Shown: positions 1-12,850, numbered from the stretch's first letter. The stretch is 64,000 bases of DNA from Astrocystis sublimbata (GCA_022453515.1 JAJNNY010000009.1:558001-622000); one strand, 5' to 3'. Numbers and translations are program-made. Notes: generated by a model not told the origin, from the letters alone.

Positions 1-911
1 GAGGATGAGGAGGGGTGGTGGGGTCGGGTTTAGTAAAAGCGTGGACTTCTGCGCTTGGGCAATGAAGTCGACGAAGAAGCGAACTGGGAGAATCGAATGG
101 ACGGTAATACTCTCACACAGAATGAGAGATCCGGTCCAAGAGAGCAGGTTTTTCCGTTTGGTGTTGCTTGTTTGGGGATTGAACCTGAGGAGGTTTGGGA
201 GAGATTGGAAGGGCGAGGGAAGAGCCTAAAGCACCTTTCAACTGGCAAGAAAAAAAAATTGAGTGGGGGCAAAACTCCGGAGAAAATTTGAGTTTGGACA
301 GCTACTTATGGTTTCACAAAAGATACAAGCTCGCAGCGTGGGGCGCAGGTGCAAACTCAGCTGCGTAGGGCTCGCACAAAGTAGCGAGACCCGGCTGGTA
401 GGTACCTGCCTCCATCTGCTGACGCTCTATGATAGGCAGAGCTCAGGTGCACAGGTGATAAAGGAGGGGTTGGAGGGGTCGATTCACTGCACTCGGCCAA
501 TGCCCAGCTCCAGATCTAATATTAGCAGGTACACGATACACGCATTGACGTAGGTATCTCTAGGCTGCCCAGGCGTGAATGAGAGGCATTGATGGGATTT
601 TAGACGCAAGATTCCCCATGAACTGCTGCAACGGTACTTGATCCCGAAGTACCTCGATTTGCTACCGGACGCCGTACCTGGGCATCAAGGCAAAACCTTC
701 GATGCGCCAATGTCGCGCAACTACCCACAAGCACGGACCCAACATCCTAGGTTCTAGGTGCACCCTGCCTACTTCCTACATTGGTGAAAATTCATAGTGA
801 AAGTGGCCCGGTGCCTGGGTGGGTAGGTATCCTTTGTCTTCCTTTTTATTTTTATATTGCATCGTGCATCCATAGCGGTATCTATACTTTCGCAGAAAGA
901 GACTTGTCCCC
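1..911. other. Non-coding left edge
   Basis: No convincing gene is visible. Short open frames on both strands lack family motifs and overlap each other. The right half carries several TAGGTA/TACCTA motifs (for example near 403 and 823) and probably serves as the 5' region of the F-box/JmjC gene that starts at 912. The extreme left could be the 5' flank of a gene lying outside the window. Confidence 0.5.
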
Positions 912-2763
912 ATGTTGCTTACAGAGGATCAGAGCCATGGAGGGGCAGGTAGTCTGTCCGAACGCGATGAGTTGAGTGCTGCTGTCGACTCAATTCCGAC
1001 CCATCCCATGGGCCTTAAACCTCTTGGGAATCTGTATTTCAGCAACGGCCCAAATGCCCGAGGACATACAGGTTTTGTCGGCCAGTTGCCAGATGAGATG
1101 ATATTGCACGTTCTGGAGTACTTTGACTCAGACTCGTTAAGATGCTTTGCCTCTACATGTCGCTTTCTGTACGCTTTTGGGCAGTTAGACGATCCGTGGA
1201 AAACCCTGTTTCTAGAGTGAGTCACAACCAATGAACCGAGTCTTTTCACATAGAAACTCTATACGGGGGGGATATGATACGGCGTACTTGACCGACTAGG
1301 AAGTTTGACTCATACCCACATCTGACTCTGCTGCATGTTGCCAACCGTGTGATCGGTACCCGGCGCATCTTGAAAGTTAGGGGTCGCTAGGCAATAGCGT
1401 GGCGATCTCGTGGTACGCATTTCCAGGCGGTAATATGCTGACATGTTTTTTGTCTAGATCGCGAAACTCTTCTGGAAGCGAGAGGGTGGCATGGAAAGGT
1501 ACATGGAGAGCCACCCACCTTAACATACCATCTGAGGCGCAAAGCAAGATCGACTGTAGCAACATTTATTCCGATGTCTTGCACAGGCCATTTGCGTGTT
1601 CGTATATTGGATTGAGGAAATACGCGACTACGATACCTGCAGCGAACGAAATATCTCGCTTGACCAACCTCGCATATGATGATTTCGCTCAGAACTGGAG
1701 CGACACCCCCTTCATCCTCACCGACTGCATACAGACGTGGCCGGTCTGCCACGAGTGGACGATTCAGCAGCTCCAACGGCGATTCTCAGATACGAGCTTT
1801 CGAGCCGAAGCCGTAGACTGGCCCTTCTCTACGTACAATGACTATCTCGCGAATAATCATGATGAAAGTCCCTTGTATCTGTTCGACCGAGCATTCGCGG
1901 AGAAGATGAACCTCAGCATTGGGCATAAAGACTCTGTTTACTGGCCACCCAACTGCTTCGGTCCTGATTTGTTCGAGGTACTGGGAGCAGAACGGCCAGC
2001 GCATAGGTGGCTCATTGTAGGTCCAGCGCGCAGTGGTTCGACTTTCCACAAAGATCCGAATGCTACAAGCGCATGGAATGCTGTCGGTAAGTTACCAACA
2101 CACTTATCTTTTTAGTGTTGCTATCGGTGTCGGATGCGAAAGATCTTTTGTCATCGGAGCCAACTCCGAATCTACTAGTGGCACGCCCTTGACATACTTT
2201 TGTCTTTATTTCGGAAGTGGAGATACTAACTGTCGGCCGCAGTGCAAGGTTCCAAGTATTGGATAATGTTCCCCCCATCGGCGCATGTTCCCGGTGTATT
2301 TGTTTCGGACGATAGCAGCGAGGTCACCAGTCCGCTCAGTATCGCCGAGTGGCTCCTCGAGTTCCATGCTGAGGCTCGACAATTACCCGACTGTATCGAA
2401 GGGGTGTGCAAAGCTGGAGAAATCTTGCACGTCCCAAGTGGCTGGTGGCACTTGGTTGTTAATCTTGAGGCTGGTATAGCTCTGACGCAAAATTTTGTGC
2501 CGAAGTCGCACCTAGCAGACGTCCTTTCTTTTCTCAAGTATAAACCAGACCAAGTCACTGGCTTCAAGCGAACGGTCGACAGTCCCTACGAGCTGTTTGT
2601 TGAGCGACTGGAACGGGACTATCCAGAGCTTCTGGAAGAAGCGCTCGAGGATGTCAATCGAAGAAGCCAGAAGAAAAAGAGGAAATGGGAGGAGGTGGTT
2701 GGCGTCAAGAATGAAGAGTCGTCTGAACCGGGCGGCTTCAGCTTCGGCTTCGCCTTGGATTGA
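912..2763 (+). CDS. F-box and JmjC domain protein (JMJD6-like)
   Basis: Three exons, 912-1216, 1458-2086 and 2243-2763, give 484 residues. Introns have GTGAGT/TAG and GTAAGT/CAG borders and the phases join correctly. Residues about 54-102 form an F-box (LPDEMILHVLEYFD core), which would dock on Skp1. The C-terminal half is a JmjC cupin of the JMJD6 type: HKD at 299-301 and a distal His at about 381 in the segment SGWWH supply the 2-His-1-Asp iron site, and the sequence after the second intron continues the strand as expected (AVVQGSKYWIMFPP). Family members are Fe(II)/2-oxoglutarate oxygenases acting as protein hydroxylases or demethylases. The substrate here is unknown. The C-terminus has a basic KKKRK stretch that could be a nuclear signal. 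Confidence 0.88.
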
Positions 2764-3255
2764 TGAAAACCACTCCCGTAGCAGGCCTTGGAATACCTCC
2801 CATTGTACATAATTTCAAAATCACTTCACTGCCGACTGCTGAAGTATGCAACACTATCACCGCGCTTGTGACGTGTAGACGACCAATCAAAACTCTTGAT
2901 GTACATGCAAACTCTTGAGCGGCTTTGACTGGCCCGACCAAAGACTTACTCGGGTGTTGACAGATTCAGGGGTCGCGCGATAAAGTGGAGCCGAGGGGGC
3001 TACCATGGAAGGCACACATGTGGCCTTACCTGAGCAGGTCTGGCCACACCTAGAATGCTAGGTGGACAGTGCCAAGCACTGCTACGGTCTAGGTAACGCT
3101 GCCCGTCAGCTCCTCCTGTTCAATAATATGCAAGTCGTGTATTCGCCCGGGCGAATATATTAACCTCCCAACCTTCCAATTCCTGCCGTTCCCCAAATCT
3201 CGGGTCACGACAACCAACCAGAGCTGCTCCTGACCAGAGCATCATCACTTCCTCC
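2764..3255. other. Intergenic, 3' of F-box/JmjC and 5' of PMT4
   Basis: No gene is visible. The segment holds the 3' end of the F-box/JmjC gene and the promoter/leader of PMT4. I saw no TATA box that I would call. Confidence 0.4.
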
Positions 3256-5743
3256 ATGACGACGGCGAGTCCGCAGGGAAGTCTGCGCCAGCGCAACGTG
3301 CCCGGCTCTTCCAAGAAGAAGGCCGGGTCTGCTGCTGGTGCCGACACGGACGTCGACGTTGCGAGCCTCAGGCCGACCAAGAGGTCCACCGCGTCCGGCT
3401 CCAACTCGGTGCTGAGCTACCGCATCGCCTTCGGTGCCATTACCCTTCTGGCCTTTGTGACCCGTTTCTGGGGCATCAGCCATCCCAACGAGGTCGTGTT
3501 CGACGAGGTGCACTTCGGCAAGGTGAGCTAAAGGCACCCTCCCACCAGCCTCTGCCTGGTGACAGAGGCTTGGACTCGGGACCTTGGGCATGGGGAGACA
3601 ATGAGCATGGCTAACTTTCCCCCCACCCAATGTCTAGTTCGCCTCGTATTACCTAGAAAATACCTACTTCTTCGATGTCCACCCGCCTTTCGGAAAGCTC
3701 CTCTTCGCCTTGATGGGATGGCTCGTGGGCTACGATGGCCACTTTCACTTCGAGAACATTGGCGACTCCTACATCTCGAACAAGGTCCCCTATGTCGCCT
3801 TCCGTGCCATGCCCGCTCTTCTCGGCTCCTTGACCGTATCCGTCGTCTTCTTGATCATGTGGGAATCGGCCTACAGCCTGCCGGCCTGTCTTGTTGCTGC
3901 CGGTCTCGTTCTCCTCGACAACGCCCACATTGGCCAGACCCGACTCATATTGCTCGATGCTACCTTGGTCCTGGCCATGGCTTGCAGCCTTCTATGCTAC
4001 ATCAAGTTCTACAAATTAAGACATGAAGCTTTCAGCCGCAAATGGTGGAAATGGCTGATCCTCACCGGATTTGCCCTGTCATGCGACATTTCCACTAAAT
4101 ATGTTGGCCTTTTCGCTTTCGTCACGATTGGCTCTGCAGTGGTTATTGATCTCTGGGACCTTTTGAACGTGAAGCGGCCCGGCGGCGCCTTGGGTCTGCG
4201 GGAATTCGGATACCATTTCGCAGCCCGGGCAGTTGGCTTCATCATTTTGCCCTTCATGTTCTACCTGTTCTGGTTCCAGGTCCACTTCGCTATTCTGTCA
4301 CGCTCCGGACCTGGCGATGACTTCATGTCGCCCGGTTTCCAGGAGACTCTTTCAGACAATGTCCTGACTGCCAACGCCATTAACATCAACTACTACGACA
4401 GCATCACAATTCGCCACAAAGAGACAAAAGCTTTCCTCCACAGTCATGATACGAAATACCCTCTTCGGTATGATGATGGCCGTGTCTCTAGTCAGGGCCA
4501 GCAGGTGACCGGCTATCCATACAATGACACAAACAACTACTGGCAGATTCTACCGGTCGAGAATGACAACGTCATGGATCGTCACGTCAAGAACCACGAA
4601 CTTGTTAGGCTTCGTCACATTGTGACAGACACCGTTCTTCTATCCCACGATGTGGCGTCGCCATACTACCCCACCAACCAGGAGTTCACCACTGTATCCC
4701 TAGGTGACGCGTTCGGGGGTCGTGCAGCTGATACTCTGTTTGAGGTGCGAATCGAGGGTGGCAAACAGAACCAAGAGTTCAAGAGTGTGGCTAGCCATTT
4801 CAAACTCATCCATAACCCAAGCAAGGTAGCAATGTGGACGCACACTAAGCCATTGCCCGAATGGGGACACAAGCAACAGGAGATCAACGGCAACAAACAG
4901 ATTGCGCCTAGTTCCAATGTCTGGCTTGTCGAGGATGTTCCTTCGGTATCTGAGGACTCGCCCCGGCGTGCGAAGGATGAGCGCAAAGTTAAGACGCTGC
5001 CTTTCCTACAGAAATGGTTCGAGCTACAGCGCTCGATGTTCTGGCACAACAGTCAACTGACCAGCAGCCATCCTTATGCCAGTCAGCCGTACCAATGGCC
5101 ATTCCTACTCCGGGGTGTGAGCTTCTGGACTCAAAATGACACACGACAGCAAATCTACTTCCTCGGCAACCCGCTTGGTTGGTGGATTGCCAGCAGTCTG
5201 ATTGCCGTGTACGTTGGTATCATCGGCGCTGACCAAGTCTCGCTCCGCCGTGGCATCGATGCCTTGGACCACCGTATGTATCCCGTTCCCTCTGCTCGAT
5301 GGACGTTGCTAACACTGAGTGACACAGGCACGCGATCGAGGCTGTACAACTCGACGGGTTTCTTTTTCCTGGCATGGGCCACTCACTACTTCCCCTTCTT
5401 CCTGATGGGACGTCAGCTCTTCTTGCACCACTACCTACCAGCCCATCTTGCGTCTTGCTTGATCGTGGGTGCTTTGGTAGAGTTTGTGTTCAACGCAGAG
5501 CCGTCGGCCGAGGAGTCCAGCACCGACAAGAAGTCAGCAGGGCCCCAACGCCACGTCACTGCACGGGAGCGGTTTGCCGGCCAGAGTATGGTACCAGCCT
5601 GGATAGCATGTGGAGTGATCCTTGCGATCGTGCTCGCCGGCTGGTACTTCTTCCTGCCACTTACCTACGGCTATCCGGGTCTCAGTGCGGAACAAGTTAT
5701 TCGGAGGAAGTGGCTCGGTTATGACCTTCACTTCGCGAAATAG
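3256..5743 (+). CDS. pmt4: Protein O-mannosyltransferase, PMT4 subfamily
   Basis: Exons 3256-3522, 3638-5273 and 5328-5743 give 772 residues, close to yeast Pmt4. The enzyme transfers mannose from dolichyl-phosphate mannose to Ser/Thr of membrane and secreted proteins in the ER. Visible features are the early luminal acidic motif (VVFDEVHFGK), the GT39 transmembrane region, then MIR repeats in the middle (LHSHDTKYP, LSHDVASPYYPTN, WGHKQQEINGN), then C-terminal membrane helices (FLMGRQLFLHHYLPAH). The phrases GPGDDFMSPGFQETL and QEINGNK place it in PMT4 rather than PMT1/PMT2. The second intron is only 54 nt and keeps the frame open if retained (18 extra codons). It is called as an intron because of GTATGT, the CTAAC branch and CAG, and because its removal restores the conserved LDHRTRSRLYN. 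Confidence 0.95.
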
Positions 5744-7944
5744 AGCATCAGAGGGGTGTAGAAGCATCTCGCTTCTGTAATCTCAAGACGTAGGCGTAGA
5801 AGTCTATGCAAAATGTACGATCAGGGACATTCTCGGGGTATAAAAAGGATAGGTGTTCTACGATGATAAAGCTTAAACCTCATTGCACGACAACATTTTC
5901 CCTTGGTGTTATAACAAGACAATTTAGACTAGGTAGTAAGACGATTCCTGTCACAACTGCGAATATATAGCGTGGTCATAATTAGACTACGCTCTACAAG
6001 TATCCCGAAGGGTTGGTTGCCCGCGTATCTCCAAACCTGTTCGGAGGCCATGCGAGATGTCTGACTGTAGTGTTGGCAACTGGGAGCTTATTTGCGGCTG
6101 ATGGCTCGCTAGTACATACTCGTAGTACAATTACGAGTAGCGGAAACATCCATGTCGTCGACCTCGGGAAGATGGGTAAGGGGTTGACGGTTGAGGCTTT
6201 GAGTGGGTAGGTAGATGTCGCTGCTACAAACAAACCCCTTGTCCAAGTGCGTACCCTTGTTTCCGCGCCCGGTCTCAGGCCAGGACTCGTGAAAGACACT
6301 GGCGAGACTGGTCTAGGCAAGAGCTGCTCTGAAACGGGGCAATATTGCAGTGAAGCAGGAGTTCCAAAAGCTTGAACAAACTTCCTTCCTCGCCAGGTGC
6401 GCGTGCCTCGAGTCCTCGACGCAGTACCTATTGTCTGCAATACGTGTATAGGTACATGTAGGTTTGAGACCAATAGACCCAGACGAACCGGGAAAGTTCA
6501 TCTCAAGACAGGAACAAGGGCGTGGCAGGTCCCCACTAAAGGTCCGTCCGATGTCTTGATGTAATCTGCTGTGCGAGAGCTACGCTCGCTATGTACGGTC
6601 GCTCATGACGCTAGGTATACTTTGTATGTGTACCTAATAGAATGGAGCTCTAATACGTACAGTACAGTACGCCAAGTGCCCAAGCGTAGCGCAAGGAGTT
6701 CTGGCCGGGGCCCCACTTGATTGCATCAGCGCCGCCCCCCTCCCCCCCATTCCTCGTCTCCTGTCCTAACCATCCCTTCCAGGCCCGCCAGGTCCCTTCA
6801 ACTCAGGCTCGCACTGCTTAACCCGTCAGGGGTCGCCGAGGTACGAGTCCGGTACCTAGAACCAGGTGGTCTGCTTCTGGTCTGCTCTAGGGATCCGAAA
6901 GGCACCCGGGCGAATCCGCAACTTGCCGCCAACTGCCTGCTCGATTGCTTCCGAAGCATGTTAGGTAGGCACTCATGAGCTGGCCAGTCAACAGTTACAG
7001 TACTAGGAGTACCTAAGGGTGCCTAACCCATACCTCACCTAGGTGCTCCTGTTGCTGCTGCTAAAGTCCGATCGATACCTACAACCGGATGTATGAGGTC
7101 CAATCTGAACATTTGAAGTCACCTCTACCTGGGAACCTTGGTGCATGTATCTACCAGGTACCCCCCGTACCGTTCTCAGGTTAGGTAGGTTACGTCCAAG
7201 GTTGGTATGAAGGCTATTACCTATCAGCAGCCGAACCGACTGGCATCCTGACGTGCACCTTCGCGAGGATAAGCACCACCACCACCACCACTCGCTCCTA
7301 CTTACTCACTTACACTCAGCAATCAGTCGGACTGAGCACTCGAGCCCCTCCAACGAGGCTTTCCTTCACTCTTTCTTCCTTTGTCTCTTTCTCGCCAGCT
7401 TCTTGTCTTCCCTGTCTTGGGCTTCTACATCCTACATACATAGACTTTCGTCTCGGTGTTCGCTCGTCTGCCAGCGCTGCCTCTCTTTCCCGCGCCGTCC
7501 GGTCCATTCACCGTCTATCTTCGGTGCGCCCATCGCTCCCGCTGCTCCGCGCAGCCTTCTCTGTCTTACAGCATCGGCAGCATTTGCATGATGCGAGTGG
7601 CCGCCTATTTTCCGTCGTGGCACTCGACTTTTAGTTAGCATCTGGCTTCACCGCGCGCAAAGGCGCACTGCCTCTTTCGCTCACCCTCTCTCCACTCTCG
7701 TCTCTTATAAAGTACGTACGTATAAGCTTACTCCCTCCCTCCCTCGCTATCTGCTCTGCTTCATCTATAATTTCTATAATTTCCGATTTACGAATCCTCG
7801 ATTGCTACTGTTATGTATGCGCTGCTAAAACCCTTGTACAGCCTTACCGCATACCATACCGCTCCCAACTTTTAATTACTACCTCCTTAATCGTCGTGCT
7901 TCCATCCACCCCGATCTCCGCCCCTCCGGAGCCGCGTCATCGTC
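5744..7944. other. Long intergenic region with pyrimidine-rich leader
   Basis: No gene is recognised. The left part (5744-7250) is dense in TAGGTA/TACCTA motifs, for example near 6205, 6855, 7005 and 7185. A short CAC repeat lies at about 7275-7290. From about 7340 the top strand is CT-rich (a CTCC-type run near 7730-7745), typical of the long 5' leader or promoter of fungal housekeeping genes, here the CCCH/Smr gene. Confidence 0.5.
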
Positions 7945-10253
7945 ATGATTTCGGACGAGACCTACGAGCTGTGTCTCGTCGTATTGCAAGACCCGGATGT
8001 CGACGAGGACGACAAGGCAGACAAGCTCGAGGACCTGCTCAAGAGGGAAACCACTTTGGCCGGTTCGTCCCTCGACAATACCATACTGGATGCCTTGTGG
8101 CGCTATCGTGAGACTGGCGGGAGCGCAACCTCACCGCCTCCTATTCGCCAAACCATCCTCCGCCGTCCCTCGCCAGCTCCGTGGCGAGGCTCTTCAGCCT
8201 CTTCGGTTTCCGGGTCGCCTCGCTTGGGTGTGAGCCCCTTGGCTCCTCCAGGCTTCATGCCGACTCCGCTTAGTCGAACAAAATCATCCACCGTATCGCC
8301 CTTTTCATCGCCACGGCCATCTCCCCGCCTCGGTTTCGCCGCGCCGGTGATCCCTAATAGTCCCAATCTCAACGCATACGTGTTTGCTAGCGATACAACT
8401 CCCGCGCAAGAAATATTCGGCGAGTTGCAGACTGAAAATGTCGATTGGCTCGTCAGTGACGATGGCCTTGATGTATCGTCTTCCTATGGGAGCGCCAGTG
8501 GTCTGAATGCCGGCGCGGCCGAATACGTTTCGACGCAGCAATCAGATATGACCCCTTATGACATGCTCCGTTCCATCTTGGGCCAGTCCAAGACTGACGA
8601 GGAAATCGAAACTGCTCTTGCACTCCACGGCTATGATCTTAGCGCGACTATAACTGCCATGATGGAATCGCAGGATCCGGAATCCGCCGATACCACCTCG
8701 CTTTCGCCCGAGTCGAAGAGTATACTTATCGGGAAGTCCACCACACCAATCCTCAGACCCAGCACACCGTCTGCCCAGCAGAAGACCGGCATCATCTGCA
8801 AGTTCTATCTTTCTACCGGTCAATGCTTGCGGGCCGACTGCCGCTTCAGTCATGATTTGAGCAACCATATCTGCAAGTAAGTGGTTAGCCTACACCCTCT
8901 ATGACCGTCAAAATTGTTGACTCCAGTAGGTATTGGATAATGGGAAACTGCTTGGCAGGAGATACTTGCATTTTCTCTCACGATCCGGCCCATTTAATTA
9001 ACCGCCTTACCGTAGATGGAAGTAGCACTCCGCCCCAAAAGTCTCAAAACCTCCAAGTCCAGGACCACAATGCCTTCCCAGCCCTGCGCCCGGCCACTCC
9101 AGAGCTTAACCCTTTTGCTCCCAGCTTTAACTACACGGGTGCCACTCTTACACCTCCCCCCGGATTGAAACCTATGCATGCTTTCGCAGCCCATGATGGG
9201 GGACGCTCACGTTCTCGTCCGGGAAGCCGACCTCAAACCAAGGATGGCATGGTAGCTCCAGCGATGGACGATAATGATGCTTTCCCATCTCTTAGCTCCG
9301 CCTCTGCTAAGCCTAACAAGAAGCACCACGGAAAGCGTGGCGGACACGGTCATGGCCACAAGGAGAATTATACGCCAAGTTCCTTAGCCGATATCGTGAA
9401 GATGTCACCGTCGCCCAGCCCTGTTCCGATGCGTTTGGACGCGAAAAAAATCGGTCGGAATGGAAGTAGTACCAGCCTCAAGAATATGGAGAATAGTGTT
9501 GCCGCCCAGGCCATTCCAATGCCCAAGCAGATCCCATGGCTTGAGACTGGGGACAAGGCTAACAAGGCTTATTTGAAAGCTCGACAAGACGCCATCAAAC
9601 ACGGTGGCCTGCGTAATAAATTCCTTCAAAGGTATGTCTAGCATTGAGTTGAGCCGTGTTTATTTGTGGATGGAATCTAACATGTGCATAGTGCTGCGCA
9701 AGCATGGAATCGAAACGACGCTAGGGCAGCCAAAGCACTCAGTCTTCGGGGCCAAAGCGAAAACGATCTTATGCGGAAGGCGCATCGAGAGGCCGCGCGT
9801 GAACTATACGAGGGTCGCAACAAAATAAATGCAGGAAGCCCTGAAATATATGTAGATCTGCATGGGCTACATCCCGACGAAGCAGTTGAGTATCTCGAGA
9901 GGGTCCTGCTCGACAATGATAAGGAAAGCAAGCCTGTGTACGCCATCACGGGCACAGGTCACCATAGTAAGAACGGCAAAGACAAAGTTGGCAAGGCAAT
10001 TAGGAGTTTCCTCAACGAATGGCGCTATGCCTACCGGGAATTCTCGGTGCCTGGGGACCGCAACAGCATGGGCGGCATCCTTGGTATCGACGCACGGAGC
10101 TGGGATCGGTCGTTGGTGAGAGAGGACTCGTCGTCTAAGGATGCGACAGAGGAGGTGGATATACTCAGCCAAGGCGTGGAGATTGGGGACGGCAAAGTCC
10201 GGTTACTCGTCAGAGATCCCCCCAAAGGCCCTAGTGGCAATCGGACTAAGTGA
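7945..10253 (+). CDS. CCCH zinc finger and Smr domain protein
   Basis: Exons 7945-8876, 8930-9631 and 9692-10253 give 731 residues. Domains in order: a low-complexity Pro/Ser region; a CUE-like helical segment at about 201-244 (YDMLRSILG...DEEIETALALHGYD); two tandem CCCH fingers at about 284-328 (CX8CX4CX3H, then CX7CX5CX3H); a disordered middle; a DUF1771-type helix (AAQAWNRNDARAAKALS); and a C-terminal Smr domain at about 597-680 with DLHGLHPDEA and the GTGHHS loop. The fingers point to RNA binding. Smr domains are nucleases or RNA/DNA-binding modules, and CUE-like modules bind ubiquitin, so a role in mRNA or ribosome quality control is plausible but inferred. The first intron ends in tandem acceptors (CAGTAG). 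Confidence 0.9.
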
Positions 10254-10771
10254 ATAAAAATTCTTCAACTCTGCAGCGTGGGAATCGCTTTGGTGATATG
10301 AATAGGTTGAGAGATGAAACGTGATGTGCAAGTATCTACCTAATATTGTCGGTACTTCGCAGGAGTCCAAGAGACGATAAATATGCTGTCGTCGCCCACT
10401 TTGTAGCCATGTTCCGATATTCTGATATAGCTGAACCAGTATGAATACGCTAGAGGTCGCTGGAGATGATCATACCTACCAGTTGATACCATGTATGCTA
10501 TTCTGAATTGGCTGCTCTGAATTAAACTGACTGTGCCTACCTACCTGGTACCTACATGTAGGTACACTGAAGGCCTGCGATATCTGGTACAATCATCCGT
10601 TTTACCGCATTACCCAATATTCTGACCCATGCGTGAAGAGTTACCTTCACATACTTGAAAATGCAATGCTTGTCTTCAACTTCTCACGAGATGCTTGATC
10701 TCCTCTGATCATACACTGTTTTGACCCATGACCGTTATAGTAAGTAAGGTGGTGTCTAGACAAAAGAACTC
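10254..10771. other. Convergent 3' intergenic region
   Basis: This lies between the convergent CCCH/Smr and ABC genes. No gene is visible. It contains a perfect 18-nt palindrome, GTACCTACATGTAGGTAC, at 10548-10565, next to further TACCTACC copies. Confidence 0.5.
10548..10565. repeat. 18-nt perfect palindrome of the TAGGTA type
   Basis: GTACCTACATGTAGGTAC equals its own reverse complement. It lies between two convergent genes. The same half-site recurs in other intergenic regions of this window. Confidence 0.8.
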
Positions 10772-12850
10772 TCAAGCCTTGTCCATCCCCCAAATCGCCC
10801 TCCAGCTCTTCTCATCGCTCGCCAGCGGGGCCTCGGCGACGCCGAATCTAGCAGGCATCCCGGTATTCGCCTCGGGGAGGGAGATCCACTCCCTGACGCA
10901 GTCGGGGATCTCCTCGCGCAGGTGGCTGATGCAGATGAGAGCCTGGTCGTCCGACAGGCCGGCCATCTTGACGTTTCCGGTCTTGGAAGCCTCGCTTTCG
11001 GCGATGGCGTCCCGGCCGTCGGGCTGCTTGACGTACTGCTTCGTCTGCCCGGCTTCGAGAAAGAGCAGGCACCGGTTGCGCACGCCGTCGTCCATGCCGC
11101 TGCACGCCTCGTCGAGGACCACGATGGAGGGGCTCTTGATGATGGCGCGCAGGAACAGGGCGACGCGCTGGGCTGAGAAGGAGAGCTCGCCGAATTGGTA
11201 GTGGGCTGCCCATTGGAGACTCTGGCTTTCGTCTTGTGCGAATGGCGGTGAGGTAGTGGTGGGGGTGGTGTGGGCTGGGTTCAGCTCGGCCTCGAACCAG
11301 CGCAGGCAGGCTTCTACTCTTGCGGTGGCGTGGGCGTCCAGCTTCGCCTTGGACCGGAAGGTCTCGGCCCAGGCGTTCTCGACTACTTGTCGGACCGTGA
11401 GACTCCGCGGCATGTGCTGGTGGATCTCGGGGCTCGAGTGGCCGATGCGCGCTTGGATGTCCCAGAAGGTTAGGGGGGTGATGCCGGAGCCTGGTTGCGG
11501 GAGGCGGCTGCGCCCGAAGAGCTTGATGGGCATGGAGTAGGTCTGGGGGTGATCTGAGCTGATAATTGATACGACTGCGAGGTATGCGGTTAGTCGATGT
11601 GATTTTGAGAAAGGAAAAATAAGGGGGGGCTCGGGACGTCACTTACGAGTAGTCTTGCCAGAGCCGTTCGGTCCGAAAACTCCCCATCTCTCCCCTTTTC
11701 TGACGGTCCAAGTGAGGCCTTCACGTTCTTTGCCATTTACCTGCTCTTTCCAGTTGCCTAGTGCAATCTGGCCCCTATATTGCACTTGACATCCCTCCAT
11801 TTCCACAAGGGCCTCGCCGATATTCCTCTGTGTCCTTGCGACATTTGGTTTGGCATCCTTGGCCTCCCCCTCTTTACCAGCGACCTCATCTCCCATTAGG
11901 GTCTGCCCCTCGATGCCCTTCGCAGTGAGAGTCTTGCCCAGATGCAGCAAACTGCGTATCGAAAGCGTTTCATCCGCTACGGTATGGCCGCTCCACACGC
12001 CGCGAATGTATTTTCGAAGGTGCTCAAGAACATCCTCTTTCGTGCCCGAGGCCGTAACCTTGCAGTCCCCCCCTAAATAGACCAGGTGCGTTATCCAATC
12101 GGGAATTGGGTCTTGCGGCCTCGCACTGAGCACAAGCCTTGGGCTCGCCTTGCTCGCCAAAGCGTGAAGAAGCGGACTGAGCCCAGCCACCGTCGGCGGG
12201 TCAAGGCCCATGAAGGGCTCGTCTAGAAGCAGGACTTCCGGCGCCGTGAGCAGGGCACGTGCGATCCGCGCCCTGCGCCCCTGGCCATTACTCAGAAAGG
12301 CCACAGGCAGATCCAGAAGCTGCGCGAGCCGCAGGTCCGTGACGACGCGGTCCAGAAGTGCCGGATTAGGCTCATCTTCACGATTGCGGTCCAGCGAGTT
12401 CAGGTGCGTGTTGCCAAGCAGGAAATTGCGCAGGGAGAAGTCTGTGATCTCGCGCTTCGACTCGTAGCGTGCGGACAGGTAGGCTGAGGTCGTGACGCCG
12501 CCGCCGGACGTCAGACTGTCGTTGTTGAAGCCTACATAGCGGATCGCCCGGCTGGGCACGCGCAGCTTGTGCGGGACCGCATCTGAAGATAGGTAGGGGT
12601 AGCTCCGTGCCGTGGGCGGCAGGCAGAGGTGGGCGCCTCCGAGGATCTGGAGAAAACTGGTTTTCCTGCTCAGGGACGGTCCGACCACGTACCAATGCTC
12701 TGGGGGGTTGGTGGTAGAGGGGAGTCTGAAGTTGAGGTTCTCGAATATGGCGGGGCTGGAGGTGGTGGTGGGGTGGTGACGGTAAAAGCTGCCGTGCAAT
12801 ATGTCTATCACCGGGGCACGCGACGATAGAGCCCGGGACGAAGGCCGCAT
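10772..12850 (-). CDS. Soluble twin-NBD ABC ATPase (YDR061W-like)
   Basis: Two exons on the minus strand (12850-11647, 11574-10772) give 668 residues without membrane helices. The first ATG is at 12850; the frame is open upstream to 12895 but has no ATG there. The N-terminus is Arg/Ser-rich (MRPSSRALSSRAP) and might target mitochondria. NBD1 has a degenerate Walker A (GPSLSRKTS), an intact signature (LSNGQGRRARIARALL) and Walker B (VLLLDEPFMGLDP). NBD2 has a canonical Walker A (GPNGSGKTT, split by the intron), a degenerate signature (ELSFSAQRVALFLRA) and Walker B (IVVLDEACSGMDD). The layout matches the poorly characterised yeast YDR061W group. The gene is divergent from UMP1 across about 600 bp. 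Confidence 0.87.

Noticed and set aside
781..975. Upstream start for the F-box/JmjC gene
   Set aside because: Different frame, no conserved residues, and stops before the F-box.
5274..5327. Coding insertion in PMT4 (frame stays open)
   Set aside because: Strong GTATGT, CTAAC branch and CAG borders, and its removal restores family sequence, so it is an intron.
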